DNA of 64,000 bases from JAZPYZ01 sp045544455 (GTDB lineage: Bacteria; Bacillota; Clostridia; Oscillospirales; Acutalibacteraceae). The stretch is taken from contig JAZPYZ010000019.1 in NCBI GenBank assembly GCA_045544455.1, positions 248,001-312,000 on the forward strand. The letters are read 5' to 3'. This document shows positions 31,301-40,408 of the stretch, piece by piece. Every line of letters begins with the position of its first letter. Position 1 is the stretch's first letter. The position numbers were made by a program, and so were the translations under genes. The notes below the pieces were generated by a model. That model saw only the letters and a program-made list of their open reading frames with translations. It searched no databases and was not told where the DNA came from.

Positions 31301-32488
31301 TTATTCCGCACGTAATGCCTCTACCGGTTGTAATCGAGAAGCTTTAACCGCCGGATACGCGCCGAATGCCGCCCCGATGCCTACCGTAAACAGTAAAATC
31401 CAGCCGGCACTCGACCACGAGATCACGATATCGATCGGCAACCACCACGAGGCGATCGCCGTACCAATCCAACCAATGGCCAGTCCCAACAAACCACCCA
31501 CCAACGTAATCCCAGCCGATTCTGCCAGAAACTCGGACAAGATGTGCCGTTTGGTAGCACCGATCGCCTTTTTGATACCGATCTCTTTGGTTCGTTCGTT
31601 GACCGATGCCAACATGGTGGTCATGATCCCGACGCCCGACACGATCAACGATACGGCGCCGATCAAGGCAAATATCCATTGGATCATCGATAAAATGCGA
31701 TTGAGTTGTTCCTTTTGATGGGATAGGTTTTCCGCTTGGAACAAGCCGTTTTCCCCGGATATGCGCGTAAGTGTTTGCTCGATAGCAGCTCGCACCACCT
31801 CGGTGTCGGCATCTTCGGATACACGAACCGCCACCTGATTAAATCGGCCGCTACCGGTGATGGATTGCAACGTGGTATACGGCACATACACCATGGTCGG
31901 AATATAACCGGTGAAATTCTGCAACAAACTGCTACCGGTTTTGGTGACACCAACCACTGTAAATTCCACCGTCGCCCCATTGATGACCAACCCCAGTGTC
32001 TTACCGACGATGTTATCACGCTGATACGTCTTTTGTGCCATCGCCTCATCCACCACACAGACCAAATTGAATCCGTTTATATCGCTGTCTCGTAACAGGC
32101 GCCCGTGTATCAATTCCAACGAAATCACGTGTTTCGCCCCACTACCGATGCCACAAATCATCGATTGAATGGACAGGTCGCGAACGAGGGTGCGTCCGTA
32201 TTCCAAACGAAGCGGCATAGCGGCTTGCACCGAAGCCACGTCGGCGATGGCTTCCAAATGTTCGGTGGTAATGGTTGCCTGACCGACTGTTACGTTCGCC
32301 GCACTGACCGACAACCCGTTCATCCCCATGCTATCCATCTCTTGTTGCAGCAGTTGCACACCGGTATCGCTGATGACCGAGATTAAAAACAGCATCAACA
32401 CACCCACCATAATACCACTCATAGTGAGAAAGGTTCGCAATCCTTTGCGATGCAAACTACGAAACGCGTTTTTTATCATCTCCCACAT
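31301..32488 (-). CDS. MacB/FtsX-type ABC transporter permease
   Basis: A 395-residue protein with an N-terminal helix (FLTMSGIMVGVLMLFLISVI), an extracytoplasmic MacB_PCD-like domain (about 45-270) and three C-terminal helices of the FtsX domain, including ASVNERTKEIGIKKAIGATKR. Such permeases work with a LolD/MacB-like ATPase in peptide, antibiotic or lipoprotein efflux or in mechanotransmission. The adaptor is the upstream neighbour, but no ATPase gene is adjacent, which is unusual. It starts six bases after the adaptor gene. Confidence 0.92.
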   Translation of the reverse strand: MWEMIKNAFRSLHRKGLRTFLTMSGIMVGVLMLFLISVISDTGVQLLQQEMDSMGMNGLSVSAANVTVGQATITTEHLEAIADVASVQAAMPLRLEYGRTLVRDLSIQSMICGIGSGAKHVISLELIHGRLLRDSDINGFNLVCVVDEAMAQKTYQRDNIVGKTLGLVINGATVEFTVVGVTKTGSSLLQNFTGYIPTMVYVPYTTLQSITGSGRFNQVAVRVSEDADTEVVRAAIEQTLTRISGENGLFQAENLSHQKEQLNRILSMIQWIFALIGAVSLIVSGVGIMTTMLASVNERTKEIGIKKAIGATKRHILSEFLAESAGITLVGGLLGLAIGWIGTAIASWWLPIDIVISWSSAGWILLFTVGIGAAFGAYPAVKASRLQPVEALRAE

Positions 32489-32494
32489 CGCCTG

Positions 32495-33424
32495 TCACCT
32501 CGTCTGTACCGACATCCCATCCTCGCTAATCACAGCCGGCTCGGTAATAATGCGTTCCCCAGCTGAAAGTCCCGACACCACCTGAAATCCGTCACGCAGT
32601 TCCCATCCGGTTTCGATCACGCGTTTAATCGCTCGTCCACGTTGATATACGTACACGTATTCCTGTTGTTGTTCGTCTTGCAACACACAATCGTACGGCA
32701 CGATCAGTCCGTTCTCCTCGCTATCTACCACGATATCGGTGGTGGCCGTTAACCCCAATCGCAGCGAATCATCCCATTCGGTCGGATCGATCTCTACCAC
32801 CGCTTCTACGATCGTTTCGGTGGCGGTACCGCTATACTGTTCGGTGGCGGTGGACGAAACCGAAACCACCGTTCCGGCATAGGTGTCTTTGGAAAATGCC
32901 ACCCCGTGGATATGCACCGGTTGACCGGTTTTAATATATTTCACGTCCTGTTCACCGATCTCAACTTTCACCTGCAACTGCTCGTTTGAGGAAATGACTA
33001 CACACGGTTTAGCCGATGAGATCACATCCCCTTCCTGCACGGTGATCGAATCCACCACACCGTTGATGGGAGCCGTAACCGTTGTATCAATAGCCGTCGT
33101 ATCAATCTTCGACACCGTTTGTCCCGATGACGCCAACGTTTCCAAGGTGGCTTCGGTATCTACCGTAAACAACACGTCGCCTTTTTTCACGGCATCTCCT
33201 TTTTCCACATACACGGTTTGCGCCACGCACGGCAATTTCATGTAGATATTATCGGTGTCCCCGGTCTGCACCCGTCCCGAACACATGACCGTTTGTTCGA
33301 TCGGTTGCGCCTGTAACACCTGTGTTGCCACCGTGGGCGGTTCGGGATGTAACCAGCCATCTGTCAACCAAACGCCCACCAGCGCTGCCACTGTCCCCAA
33401 TGCCAACCACACGTACTTTTTCAT
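32495..33424 (-). CDS. HlyD/RND-type membrane fusion (adaptor) protein
   Basis: A 309-residue protein with one N-terminal anchor (YVWLALGTVAALVGVWL) and the alternating lipoyl and beta-barrel regions of MFP adaptors: CSGRVQTGDTDNIYMKLP, VYVEKGDAVKKGDVLF, then TVTAPINGVVDSITVQEGDVI as the second lipoyl half-motif. It pairs with the FtsX-type permease downstream. The usual coiled-coil hairpin is nearly absent, as in the YknX-like group with short hairpins. The ATG at 33424 is behind GGGAGGAC. Confidence 0.88.
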   Translation of the reverse strand: MKKYVWLALGTVAALVGVWLTDGWLHPEPPTVATQVLQAQPIEQTVMCSGRVQTGDTDNIYMKLPCVAQTVYVEKGDAVKKGDVLFTVDTEATLETLASSGQTVSKIDTTAIDTTVTAPINGVVDSITVQEGDVISSAKPCVVISSNEQLQVKVEIGEQDVKYIKTGQPVHIHGVAFSKDTYAGTVVSVSSTATEQYSGTATETIVEAVVEIDPTEWDDSLRLGLTATTDIVVDSEENGLIVPYDCVLQDEQQQEYVYVYQRGRAIKRVIETGWELRDGFQVVSGLSAGERIITEPAVISEDGMSVQTR

Positions 33425-33567
33425 ATTGTCCGTCCTCCCAAACCGCCGCAAATGCTTTTTTCGTTATTATTCTGTTTGAAAGCCACCGTAAATATGATTT
33501 GAATTTTTTTACAAAACCGCCCGATGAGTTTTTTGCGAAATTTTATCATGTTTTTTTAAAAAAACTC

Positions 33568-33596
33568 TGTACAGATAGCGATTTTTGGTGTAAAAT
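33568..33596 (+). promoter_or_regulatory. Candidate promoter of purC
   Basis: TGTACA (33568-33573) and TAAAAT (33591-33596) with 17 bases between; the minus-35 box is weak. I saw no purine riboswitch here. Confidence 0.5.
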
Positions 33597-33644
33597 AGGA
33601 ACATATTTTTAATTGCGCATATCCAATATAAAGGAGCGATTTCC

Positions 33645-34328
33645 ATGAAAAAACTGTACCAAGGTAAAACCAAAGACGTTTACGCACTCGATAACGGGAA
33701 CGTCATGCTGAAATTCAAAGACGATTGCACCGGTAAAGACGGCGTGTTCGATCCGGGTGAAAACACCGTTGGACTGACCATCGACGGTATCGGCAAAGCC
33801 AATTTGCAAACCTCGATTCACTATTTCGAACTGTTGAAACAAGCCGGTATCAAAACGCACTATGTTGATGCGGATATCGACAACGCCACGATGGAAGTGT
33901 TGCCGGCCACCGTATTCGGCCATGGTTTGGAAGTTATCTGCCGTTTGGTCGCGACCGGTAGTTTCATCCGTCGGTACGGTGAATATATCGAAGACGGCAC
34001 CCCGTTGGAAGGCGGTTACGTTGAATGCACCTTTAAGAACGACGAAAAAGGCGATCCGCTGGTCACCGGTGAAGGGTTGGCGGCGCTTGGTGTGATGACA
34101 CCGGCGATGTTCGAAAGCATGAAAGAACAAACCCTCACCATCACCAAAATCGTGGCAGACGATCTCAAATCGATTGGTTTGGATCTGTGGGATATCAAAT
34201 TCGAGTTTGGTTACAACAACGATGAAGTGATCTTGATCGACGAAATCGCGTCCGGTAACATGCGCGTGTATAAAGACGGTCAAATTGTCGACCCGGTAGA
34301 ATTGACAAAACTGATTCTCAACCGCTAA
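33645..34328 (+). CDS. purC: Phosphoribosylaminoimidazole-succinocarboxamide synthase
   Basis: A 227-residue SAICAR synthetase: KKLYQGKTKDVYAL at the N terminus, MEVLPATVFGHGLEVICRLVATGSFIRRYG and the signature LWDIKFEFGYNNDEVILIDEIASGNMRV at the C terminus. It joins aspartate to CAIR in purine synthesis. The gene stands alone here, apart from other pur genes. Confidence 0.95.
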   Translation: MKKLYQGKTKDVYALDNGNVMLKFKDDCTGKDGVFDPGENTVGLTIDGIGKANLQTSIHYFELLKQAGIKTHYVDADIDNATMEVLPATVFGHGLEVICRLVATGSFIRRYGEYIEDGTPLEGGYVECTFKNDEKGDPLVTGEGLAALGVMTPAMFESMKEQTLTITKIVADDLKSIGLDLWDIKFEFGYNNDEVILIDEIASGNMRVYKDGQIVDPVELTKLILNR

Positions 34329-34336
34329 TCAATCAA

Positions 34337-34376
34337 AAAAAAAGACTGGTGAAGCCTCGTTTCACCAGTCTTTTTT
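34337..34376. terminator. Bidirectional terminator after purC
   Basis: AAAAGACTGGTGAA pairs with TTTCACCAGTCTTTT, with A and T runs on the two sides, between convergent genes. Confidence 0.9.
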
Positions 34377-34381
34377 ATCAC

Positions 34382-35293
34382 TTAAATGGTATCGTCCTCT
34401 TCATCGTTGGGACGATTGGGATACGGAGTAGGAAATGTCCACTTGGCTTTTTTTGCTGCTTCCTCCTCGGCGCGGCGTTGTTCGTTGCCTTGATCCACAA
34501 ATACGGCTTCTTGCTCGGCATCGTCGTCTTCGACTTCTAGACCGAGGGCGCGCAATTTATCCTTATCTTCGCCGGGATGCTCTTTATAATATGGATCGAT
34601 GAGCAAGGTTTTCACCGACGGGAACACGCAAAACTGCGTCAAATAGGATTGAAATGCCGGAATCCATAGGACGTATAAGAACAACGCTACCGCAATGGCG
34701 ATATCCATCGGCAGTACCAAGCAGATACCGATGATCGCCGCATATACTGCAACCATAACTACCGAGATAATCAGATTGGGTTTCCAGCAGGAGGCCGCCA
34801 TAATAATACTGTTCTTATACAATTGTTTTAACGAAAAATGAAAGGTGATCATCAACACATACAGATAATACTGCATGAACACATACAGCAACGCAACCAC
34901 CAATACAAACGCCATCAGCAAGGTGCCGAACAAGCCGGCAGACATGTTATAGTAGAAATAGATGGCATACGCGAGCGCCACACCAACGATCAGGTTAATC
35001 AGGCCAACCGATAACGCCTGTTTCCAGTTTTTGCGGATGGTATCGAAAAAGTCGCCGGCAATAAACGCATGCTTTTCGCGCGCAAAATTGCGGGTTATGT
35101 AGGTTAAACCGGCGTTCGCCAATCCCACCGTCACAACCGGTAACGATACCAACACGTACAACATATTGGCGAGAATCAGTTTCCAAAATTTGCGGGCATA
35201 TATTTCAAAAAACACCGCGATCGGCGCTTTTTTCGGTGCGTTTTTGTCCACACCGGGGCCCGGCTTATCATAATTCGCTTTAAACAAAGCCAT
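34382..35293 (-). CDS. DUF624 (YesL-family) membrane protein
   Basis: A 303-residue protein with about five or six membrane segments: FWKLILANMLYVLVSLPVVTVGLANAGL, FDTIRKNWKQALSVGLINL and on to residue 225. The order and the FFxxIRKNWKQ motif fit DUF624/YesL, a family of unknown function often near carbohydrate transport genes. The C-terminal 80 residues are soluble and very acidic (EVEDDDAEQEA, NDEEDDTI), longer than usual. It follows the SpoIIM-family gene by 30 bases and is cotranscribed. Confidence 0.85.
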   Translation of the reverse strand: MALFKANYDKPGPGVDKNAPKKAPIAVFFEIYARKFWKLILANMLYVLVSLPVVTVGLANAGLTYITRNFAREKHAFIAGDFFDTIRKNWKQALSVGLINLIVGVALAYAIYFYYNMSAGLFGTLLMAFVLVVALLYVFMQYYLYVLMITFHFSLKQLYKNSIIMAASCWKPNLIISVVMVAVYAAIIGICLVLPMDIAIAVALFLYVLWIPAFQSYLTQFCVFPSVKTLLIDPYYKEHPGEDKDKLRALGLEVEDDDAEQEAVFVDQGNEQRRAEEEAAKKAKWTFPTPYPNRPNDEEDDTI

Positions 35294-35323
35294 CTTTCCA
35301 CGTCCCTTTTATTTCCTTATACG

Positions 35324-35926
35324 TTACAGCCAGATCGAACAGACCGTACGCAATATCACCTCGATCAACGACGAAAGTGCCGCGATCCCGACGAACAACA
35401 AAAACCGCACCAAATACAGACGAAACGGCAACCACATGCCACCGATGACACCGCCGGGCATCAGCATCCGGCTAAATCGAATCGACATGCGAAACGATTC
35501 GGCACAGGCCATCAACACACCGGCCGCCGCCACCAAGCAACGCGGCAACACAAACAAACACGCTTGCCCCATGCCGCCCCATCCTTGCGCATAGTAATAC
35601 CCTTGTGTTAACCCGATACCGAGTCCAAAAAACAACGGAACCAGCAAAGTAATCGGTACGCCAAACGCCGTAAGACCGGCCAAAAACAACACCAACAACA
35701 TGGTTGATGGCATTAACATCGATTCACTCCACGCCTCGGCCATCTTGCCAAATGTTGGCTTGACCGCCTCGATAGCAAACGAAAGATGCCCCGTTTCGGT
35801 GATACCAATCGTTTGGAACAACGACGAACCACCTATCATACCAACCAACAATAAACTCAAGAACAAGAGTAACAATTGGTTTTCTGCCAAAAACACGCGA
35901 AAGGTTGTACTACGTCTTTTTCTCAT
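35324..35926 (-). CDS. SpoIIM/DUF95-family membrane protein
   Basis: A 200-residue integral membrane protein. The central pattern FGVPITLLVPLFFGLGIGLTQG, then VLPRCLVAAAGVLMACAESFRMS, and the terminal FVGIAALSSLIEVIL match the layout of stage II sporulation protein M, which with SpoIID and SpoIIP remodels septal peptidoglycan during engulfment. Sequence identity to the Bacillus protein is low, so the family call is more secure than the sporulation role. Confidence 0.7.
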   Translation of the reverse strand: MRKRRSTTFRVFLAENQLLLLFLSLLLVGMIGGSSLFQTIGITETGHLSFAIEAVKPTFGKMAEAWSESMLMPSTMLLVLFLAGLTAFGVPITLLVPLFFGLGIGLTQGYYYAQGWGGMGQACLFVLPRCLVAAAGVLMACAESFRMSIRFSRMLMPGGVIGGMWLPFRLYLVRFLLFVGIAALSSLIEVILRTVCSIWL

Positions 35927-35998
35927 CCGTCATCCCTGCTTTCCCCATAGTAATACAAGCCTATGATCAAAAGCCGAACGGTATACCTGAGAAAGGTG

Positions 35999-36027
35999 AA
36001 AAAAGCGGATGCCCGGCATCCGCTTTT
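35999..36027 (-). terminator. Terminator after the TIGR04086-family gene
   Basis: AAAAGCGGATGCC (36001-36013) pairs with GGCATCCGCTTTT (36015-36027); T residues follow on the minus strand. Confidence 0.85.
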
Positions 36028-36033
36028 CGATGT

Positions 36034-36435
36034 TTATCGATGTTTCTTCCCACCGACGCCAAGCACACCGCCGATCGCACCACACAAAACCGATACCGCG
36101 AGTTTAAATAACGCGAAACCGGATTGCACCGTGCCGAACGACAACAGGCCGGCGATCAGCGTGATCAACAAGATCACCAATCCGCTAACACTGCCAAGCA
36201 CCAAACCGTTTTTGCCGGTGCGCCGCGCGGCGATCCATCCGGCCGAAAGCGCCCCTATTCCCAGTGCCGCCACGCTCACAGGTGACACCGCCGAGTCAGG
36301 CCAATCGATAACCGTCATCAACACCGCCGCTATCAATAGCAGTAACGCCGAAACCAAAATGCCGATTCCCACGCCGATGGCGATTGTTTGGATCCATCGG
36401 CGAACCGAATGAGCATCGTCTTTCCGTGCGCGCAT
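36034..36435 (-). CDS. TIGR04086-family four-helix membrane protein
   Basis: A 133-residue protein with four predicted helices (IAIGVGIGILVSALLLLIAAVLM, VSVAALGIGALSAGWIAARR, LVLGSVSGLVILLITLIAGLLS, LFKLAVSVLCGAIGGVLGV). The RRTGKNGLVLGSVSGL turn is typical of the TIGR04086 family, found in spore-forming Bacillota next to yajC; function unknown. The ATG at 36435 is preferred to a GTG at 36444. It lies directly downstream of yajC. Confidence 0.85.
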   Translation of the reverse strand: MRARKDDAHSVRRWIQTIAIGVGIGILVSALLLLIAAVLMTVIDWPDSAVSPVSVAALGIGALSAGWIAARRTGKNGLVLGSVSGLVILLITLIAGLLSFGTVQSGFALFKLAVSVLCGAIGGVLGVGGKKHR

Positions 36436-36513
36436 ATCCTCCACACTCCCTCGTATCTGTACTCCTTGGTATCAGCATATTCAGGAGATGGACGGCTTAT
36501 GCGTTAAATCGCA

Positions 36514-36894
36514 TCAGATATCATCATCGTCATCGTCGTCATCGTCAAAATCAGATGTTTCATGTACGGTATCACAACTTTGCAATGCCCATTTTTTAAA
36601 GGTGAGCTTGTTGCGATCGGCACCGCTTTCGATGGTGATGGTGTCTTCTTTCACCGTGACCACACGACCGGTAATACCGCCAATGGTGGTCACTTCATCA
36701 CCAACGCGAATGTTGTCACGCATTTGTTGTTCTTCTTTTTGACGTTTTTTCTGCGGACGGATCATCATAAAATACATGAGAACCACGATCAAAATCAACG
36801 GCAAAAACGAACCGATCATCGACAAGGTGCTCGCTTCACCGCTAGCCGGCGTGGTTGTATCTCCGGCAGCCAACAAAATTCCGTTAAATAACAT
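36514..36894 (-). CDS. yajC: Preprotein translocase subunit YajC
   Basis: A 126-residue single-pass protein: SMIGSFLPLILIVVLMYFMMIRPQKKRQKE is the membrane helix with the IRPQKK motif, followed by the soluble NIRVGDEVTTIGGITGRVVTV core. YajC is an accessory of SecDF. The C terminus ends in a run of nine aspartates, produced by a GAT/GAC triplet repeat, which is not part of the family core. It has its own promoter and sits downstream of tgt. Confidence 0.94.
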   Translation of the reverse strand: MLFNGILLAAGDTTTPASGEASTLSMIGSFLPLILIVVLMYFMMIRPQKKRQKEEQQMRDNIRVGDEVTTIGGITGRVVTVKEDTITIESGADRNKLTFKKWALQSCDTVHETSDFDDDDDDDDDI

Positions 36895-36924
36895 ACTCTT
36901 ATACCTCCTGAAAAGTTCTTCCTC

Positions 36925-36953
36925 ACTATACCATATTTTGGACCGTATAGCAA
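36925..36953 (-). promoter_or_regulatory. Promoter of yajC
   Basis: On the minus strand TTGCTA (36953-36948) and TATAGT (36930-36925), 17-base spacer, followed by AGGAGG. Confidence 0.75.
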
Positions 36954-36983
36954 GTCCGTTCTCAAAAATTTAACAAATCCGTT

Positions 36984-38111
36984 TTAAATTCGTTCGTCAA
37001 GAATCGGCACGTATTGTTCATAAAACGATTGGAACGTGCCTTTTTCGATGTTGTCACGGATGCGTTCCATAAGCGTATTATAGAAATAGAGATTGTGCAT
37101 CACGCAAAGTCGCATCGCAAGCATCTCGCCGCTTTTAAACAAGTGCCGGATATATGAACGCGAATACCGCCGGCAGGTCGGGCAATCGCATTCTTCATCG
37201 ATGGGACGATCATCCCGTTCGTATTTTTGGTTGAGCAGATTGCGATGTCCTTGCCAGGTAAACACGTGGGAATGTCGCGCGTTTCGCGCCGGCATCACGC
37301 AATCGAACAAATCAATGCCGCGTGCCACCCCTTCGAGGATATTGACCGGCGTACCTACCCCCATTAGATAACGCGGTTTATCGGTCGGCATGTGCGGTGT
37401 GACCGCATCCAAAATCCGGTACATATCCACGGCCGGTTCGCCAACCGCCAATCCCCCGACGGCATATCCGTCCAGTCCCATTTGCGCGATCTCTTTTATG
37501 TGCGCGATACGCAAATCTTCAAAGGTACACCCTTGGTTGATACCAAACAACAATTGTTGACGGTTTAAGGTAGTGGCATCTTCGTTCAGCCGCCGCATCT
37601 CGACCTGGCAACGTTCCAACCATCTGGTAGTACGGGCACAAGACTGTTTGGAATAACTGTATTCAGCCGGATTGGCGACACATTCGTCAAACGCCATGGC
37701 GATGGTGGACGCGAGGTTGGATTGAATGCGCATGCTTTCTTCTGGTCCGATAAACAGTTTTTTGCCGTCCACGTGGGAGGAAAAGGTAACCCCTTCTTCC
37801 TTGATCTTGCGCAATCCCGCCAGCGAAAACACCTGAAACCCGCCACTGTCGGTAAGCACCGGACCGTTCCAACCGGTAAACCGGCGAATACCGCCCATAT
37901 CACGCACCAGCTCGTCGCCCGGACGCACGTGTAAGTGGTAGGTATTACACAACTGCACCTGACATTTCAGGTCAACCAGATCATGGGCCGATACCGCGCC
38001 TTTGATGGCACCGCAGGTCGCAACGTTCATAAACGCCGGCGTTTGGACCGTGCCGTGCGGCGTAACAAACTCACCGCGTCTGGCGGCCCCTTCGGTGGTT
38101 AAAATCTTCAT
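36984..38111 (-). CDS. tgt: Queuine tRNA-ribosyltransferase
   Basis: A 375-residue Tgt that swaps guanine for preQ1 at tRNA position 34. TPAFMNVATCGAIKG, the active region LTDSGGFQVFSLAGLRKI (catalytic Asp), GGLAVGEP, LMGVGTPVNIL and FDCVMPARNARH are all present. The zinc site CDCPTCRRYSRSYIRHLF is intact. It follows queA by 36 bases and forms a queuosine unit with it. Confidence 0.97.
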   Translation of the reverse strand: MKILTTEGAARRGEFVTPHGTVQTPAFMNVATCGAIKGAVSAHDLVDLKCQVQLCNTYHLHVRPGDELVRDMGGIRRFTGWNGPVLTDSGGFQVFSLAGLRKIKEEGVTFSSHVDGKKLFIGPEESMRIQSNLASTIAMAFDECVANPAEYSYSKQSCARTTRWLERCQVEMRRLNEDATTLNRQQLLFGINQGCTFEDLRIAHIKEIAQMGLDGYAVGGLAVGEPAVDMYRILDAVTPHMPTDKPRYLMGVGTPVNILEGVARGIDLFDCVMPARNARHSHVFTWQGHRNLLNQKYERDDRPIDEECDCPTCRRYSRSYIRHLFKSGEMLAMRLCVMHNLYFYNTLMERIRDNIEKGTFQSFYEQYVPILDERI

Positions 38112-38147
38112 AATAGTCTCCGTTTCTGTGTGGTTAAATCGTGACGC

Positions 38148-39173
38148 TTACTGGATCAACATCGCATCACCGAAACTGAAAAAGCGATAACGCTCTTCCA
38201 CCGCGTGCCGGTAACTGTTCATCGTAAACTCGTAACCGGCCAACGCACTGACCAACATGATCAGCGTGCTTTCGGGCAAGTGAAAATTGGTGAGCAGACC
38301 GTCGATAACCTGAAAAGTGTAACCGGGATAGATGAAAATATCGGTCCAGCCTTCAGCCGGGGCGATCTTCCCGTCTTGCATGCCGACGCTTTCCAAGGTG
38401 CGACAACTGGTCGTTCCGACCGCAAACACGCGTCCGCCGGACGCTTTGGTACGGTTGATCAGATCGGCTGTAGCCGGTGACAACTCATAGTGCTCAGAAT
38501 GCATGTGGTGATCTTGGATATCGTCGGCTTTAACCGGGCGGAAGGTGCCGAGCCCTACGTGTAACGTCACAAACCCGATTTGCACCCCTTTGTCGCGCAA
38601 CCGTTGCAACATCTCCTCGGTAAAATGCAACCCGGCGGTAGGAGCCGCAGCCGAACCGCGTTCTTTCGCATAGACCGTCTGATAACGCCCTTGATCTTCT
38701 AACCGCTTGGTGATGTAATGCGGCAACGGCATCTGCCCAATGCGTTCCAAAATCTCGTAAAACACACCGTCGTAACGAAATTGAACCAAACGGTTACCGT
38801 CGCCGACGATCTCGAGCACTTCCGCTTCGAGCAAGCCGTCACCAAACGTAAGCACGTCACCCGGACGCGCCTTTTTGCCGGGGCCGGCAAGCACTTCCCA
38901 CACGTCATGTCCCCGGGGAGTCAGCAACAACAATTCCACCGCACCGCCGGTACCTTTTCGGTGTCCGTAAAGGCGCGCCGGCAGCACCCGACTATCGTTT
39001 AAAATCAGACAATCGCCGGGTTGCAACAAGTCTTCCAAATCGCGGAACTGACAGTCTTTTGTCTGTTGATTTTGGCGGTCCAAAACCAACAACCGAGAGG
39101 CATCGCGCGGCTCGATCGGCTCTTGCGCGATGAGTTCCGGCGGTAAATCGTAATAAAAATCGCTTCGTTTCAA
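38148..39173 (-). CDS. queA: S-adenosylmethionine:tRNA ribosyltransferase-isomerase
   Basis: A 341-residue QueA that adds the epoxycyclopentane ring from SAM to preQ1 in tRNA. The start FYYDLPPELIAQEPIEPRDASRLL, PARLYGHRKGTGGAVELLLL, AAPTAGLHFTEEML and THVGLGTFRPV-like TLHVGLGTFRPV are signature segments. The start is TTG at 39173 behind AAAGGAGAT. It is transcribed away from asd. Confidence 0.97.
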   Translation of the reverse strand: MKRSDFYYDLPPELIAQEPIEPRDASRLLVLDRQNQQTKDCQFRDLEDLLQPGDCLILNDSRVLPARLYGHRKGTGGAVELLLLTPRGHDVWEVLAGPGKKARPGDVLTFGDGLLEAEVLEIVGDGNRLVQFRYDGVFYEILERIGQMPLPHYITKRLEDQGRYQTVYAKERGSAAAPTAGLHFTEEMLQRLRDKGVQIGFVTLHVGLGTFRPVKADDIQDHHMHSEHYELSPATADLINRTKASGGRVFAVGTTSCRTLESVGMQDGKIAPAEGWTDIFIYPGYTFQVIDGLLTNFHLPESTLIMLVSALAGYEFTMNSYRHAVEERYRFFSFGDAMLIQ

Positions 39174-39224
39174 ATTAAAATCTCCTTTTTTATGAAAAAA
39201 GGCATTAAATCCCTTGTGATTTTA

Positions 39225-39254
39225 TTGACAAAGATAATAGTATAATGCTACAAT
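39225..39254 (+). promoter_or_regulatory. Promoter of asd-dapA
   Basis: TTGACA (39225-39230) and TACAAT (39249-39254) with an 18-base spacer. The leader is short and no lysine riboswitch or T-box was seen. Confidence 0.65.
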
Positions 39255-39307
39255 GTTAGGCACGAAAAGTCAAGCATTTGTGCGAATTTTGAAGGGATTG
39301 AAGACAC

Positions 39308-40384
39308 ATGAAAAAGTACAAAGTCGGTATTGTTGGCGCGACCGGAATGGTCGGTCAACGGTTTGCGATTCTGCTGAACGAACATCCGTGGTTTGATGTC
39401 ACGGTGTTGGCAGCAAGTCCCCGTTCGGCCGGGCAAACTTACGAACAAGCTGCCGGTGGTCGCTGGGCAATGCCGGTTCCGATGCCGGAGAAGATGAAAG
39501 ACATGGTGATCGTGGACGCGTCGGATGTAAACGCGGTCGCATCGCAGGTGGATTTCGTGTTCTGTGCGGTGGATATGAAAAAAGACGAGATTCGTGCGCT
39601 GGAAGAAGCGTATGCCAAAGCGGAATGCCCGGTGGTATCGAACAACAGCGCGAACCGGTTTACCCCGGACGTGCCGATGGTGATTCCGGAAATCAATGCC
39701 GATCATCTCGAAGTCATTCCGGCACAACGGAAACGTTTGGGCACCAAACGCGGTTTTATCGCCGTAAAATCCAACTGCTCGTTGCAGAGCTATGTGCCGG
39801 CGTTGTATCCGTTGTCGAAATGGGGTATCAACAAAGCGCTCGTTTGCACCTATCAAGCGATTTCGGGTGCAGGCAAAACCTTTGAACGGTGGCCGGAAAT
39901 GGTGGATAACGTGATCCCCTATATCGGCGGCGAAGAAGAAAAATCCGAAAAAGAACCGCTGAAGATCTGGGGCCGTGTGGAAAACGGCGAAATCGTCAAT
40001 GCCGAATCGCCGGCGTTTACCGCACAATGCCTGCGTGTACCGGTGAGCGACGGTCACTTTGCAGCGGTGTTCTGCTCGTTTGACAAAAAACCCACCAAAG
40101 AAGAAATCTTGAATGCTTGGAAAGAATTTTCCGGCGAACCGCAAGCGTTGGAACTGCCGAGTGCGCCGAAACAATTCTTGCATTATTTTGAAGAAGACAA
40201 CATGCCGCAGACGAAACTGCATCGCGGTTTGGAAGGCGGCATGGCGGTCTCGATCGGTCGTTTAAGAGAAGATTCGCAATACGATTACAAATTTGTCGGC
40301 TTGTCGCATAACACCCTGCGCGGTGCAGCCGGCGGCGCGGTGCTTCTCGCCGAATTGCTGTGCGCGAAAGGATACATGGACTAA
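39308..40384 (+). CDS. asd: Aspartate-semialdehyde dehydrogenase (archaeal/fungal type)
   Basis: A 358-residue enzyme. VGIVGATGMVGQRFAILLNEHPWF binds NADP, SNCSLQSYVPALYP contains the catalytic cysteine, and GGMAVSIGRLRED is the C-terminal substrate region. The YKVGIVGATGMVGQRF type and SNNSANR belong to the branch shared with archaea and fungi. It reduces aspartyl phosphate for lysine, threonine and methionine, between LysC and DapA or Hom. dapA follows 24 bases downstream. Confidence 0.95.
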   Translation: MKKYKVGIVGATGMVGQRFAILLNEHPWFDVTVLAASPRSAGQTYEQAAGGRWAMPVPMPEKMKDMVIVDASDVNAVASQVDFVFCAVDMKKDEIRALEEAYAKAECPVVSNNSANRFTPDVPMVIPEINADHLEVIPAQRKRLGTKRGFIAVKSNCSLQSYVPALYPLSKWGINKALVCTYQAISGAGKTFERWPEMVDNVIPYIGGEEEKSEKEPLKIWGRVENGEIVNAESPAFTAQCLRVPVSDGHFAAVFCSFDKKPTKEEILNAWKEFSGEPQALELPSAPKQFLHYFEEDNMPQTKLHRGLEGGMAVSIGRLREDSQYDYKFVGLSHNTLRGAAGGAVLLAELLCAKGYMD

Positions 40385-40408
40385 CCGGCAAGAAAGGCTG
40401 GTTTCGAT

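Noticed and set aside
29806..31311. A 501-codon open frame on the minus strand opposite lysC
   Set aside because: It mirrors the strongly biased codons of a confidently identified lysC, has a composition rich in His, Arg and Phe without domains, and no ribosome site.
33609..34283. Minus-strand frame opposite purC
   Set aside because: Shadow frame; purC on the plus strand has all signature motifs and a ribosome site.
39174..39307. A lysine riboswitch or T-box before asd-dapA
   Set aside because: The leader is too short and none of the conserved lysine aptamer or T-box elements is visible.
39248..40222. Long minus-strand frame opposite asd
   Set aside because: It would cover the whole asd gene and its start region; asd is a full-length match, so this is a shadow.
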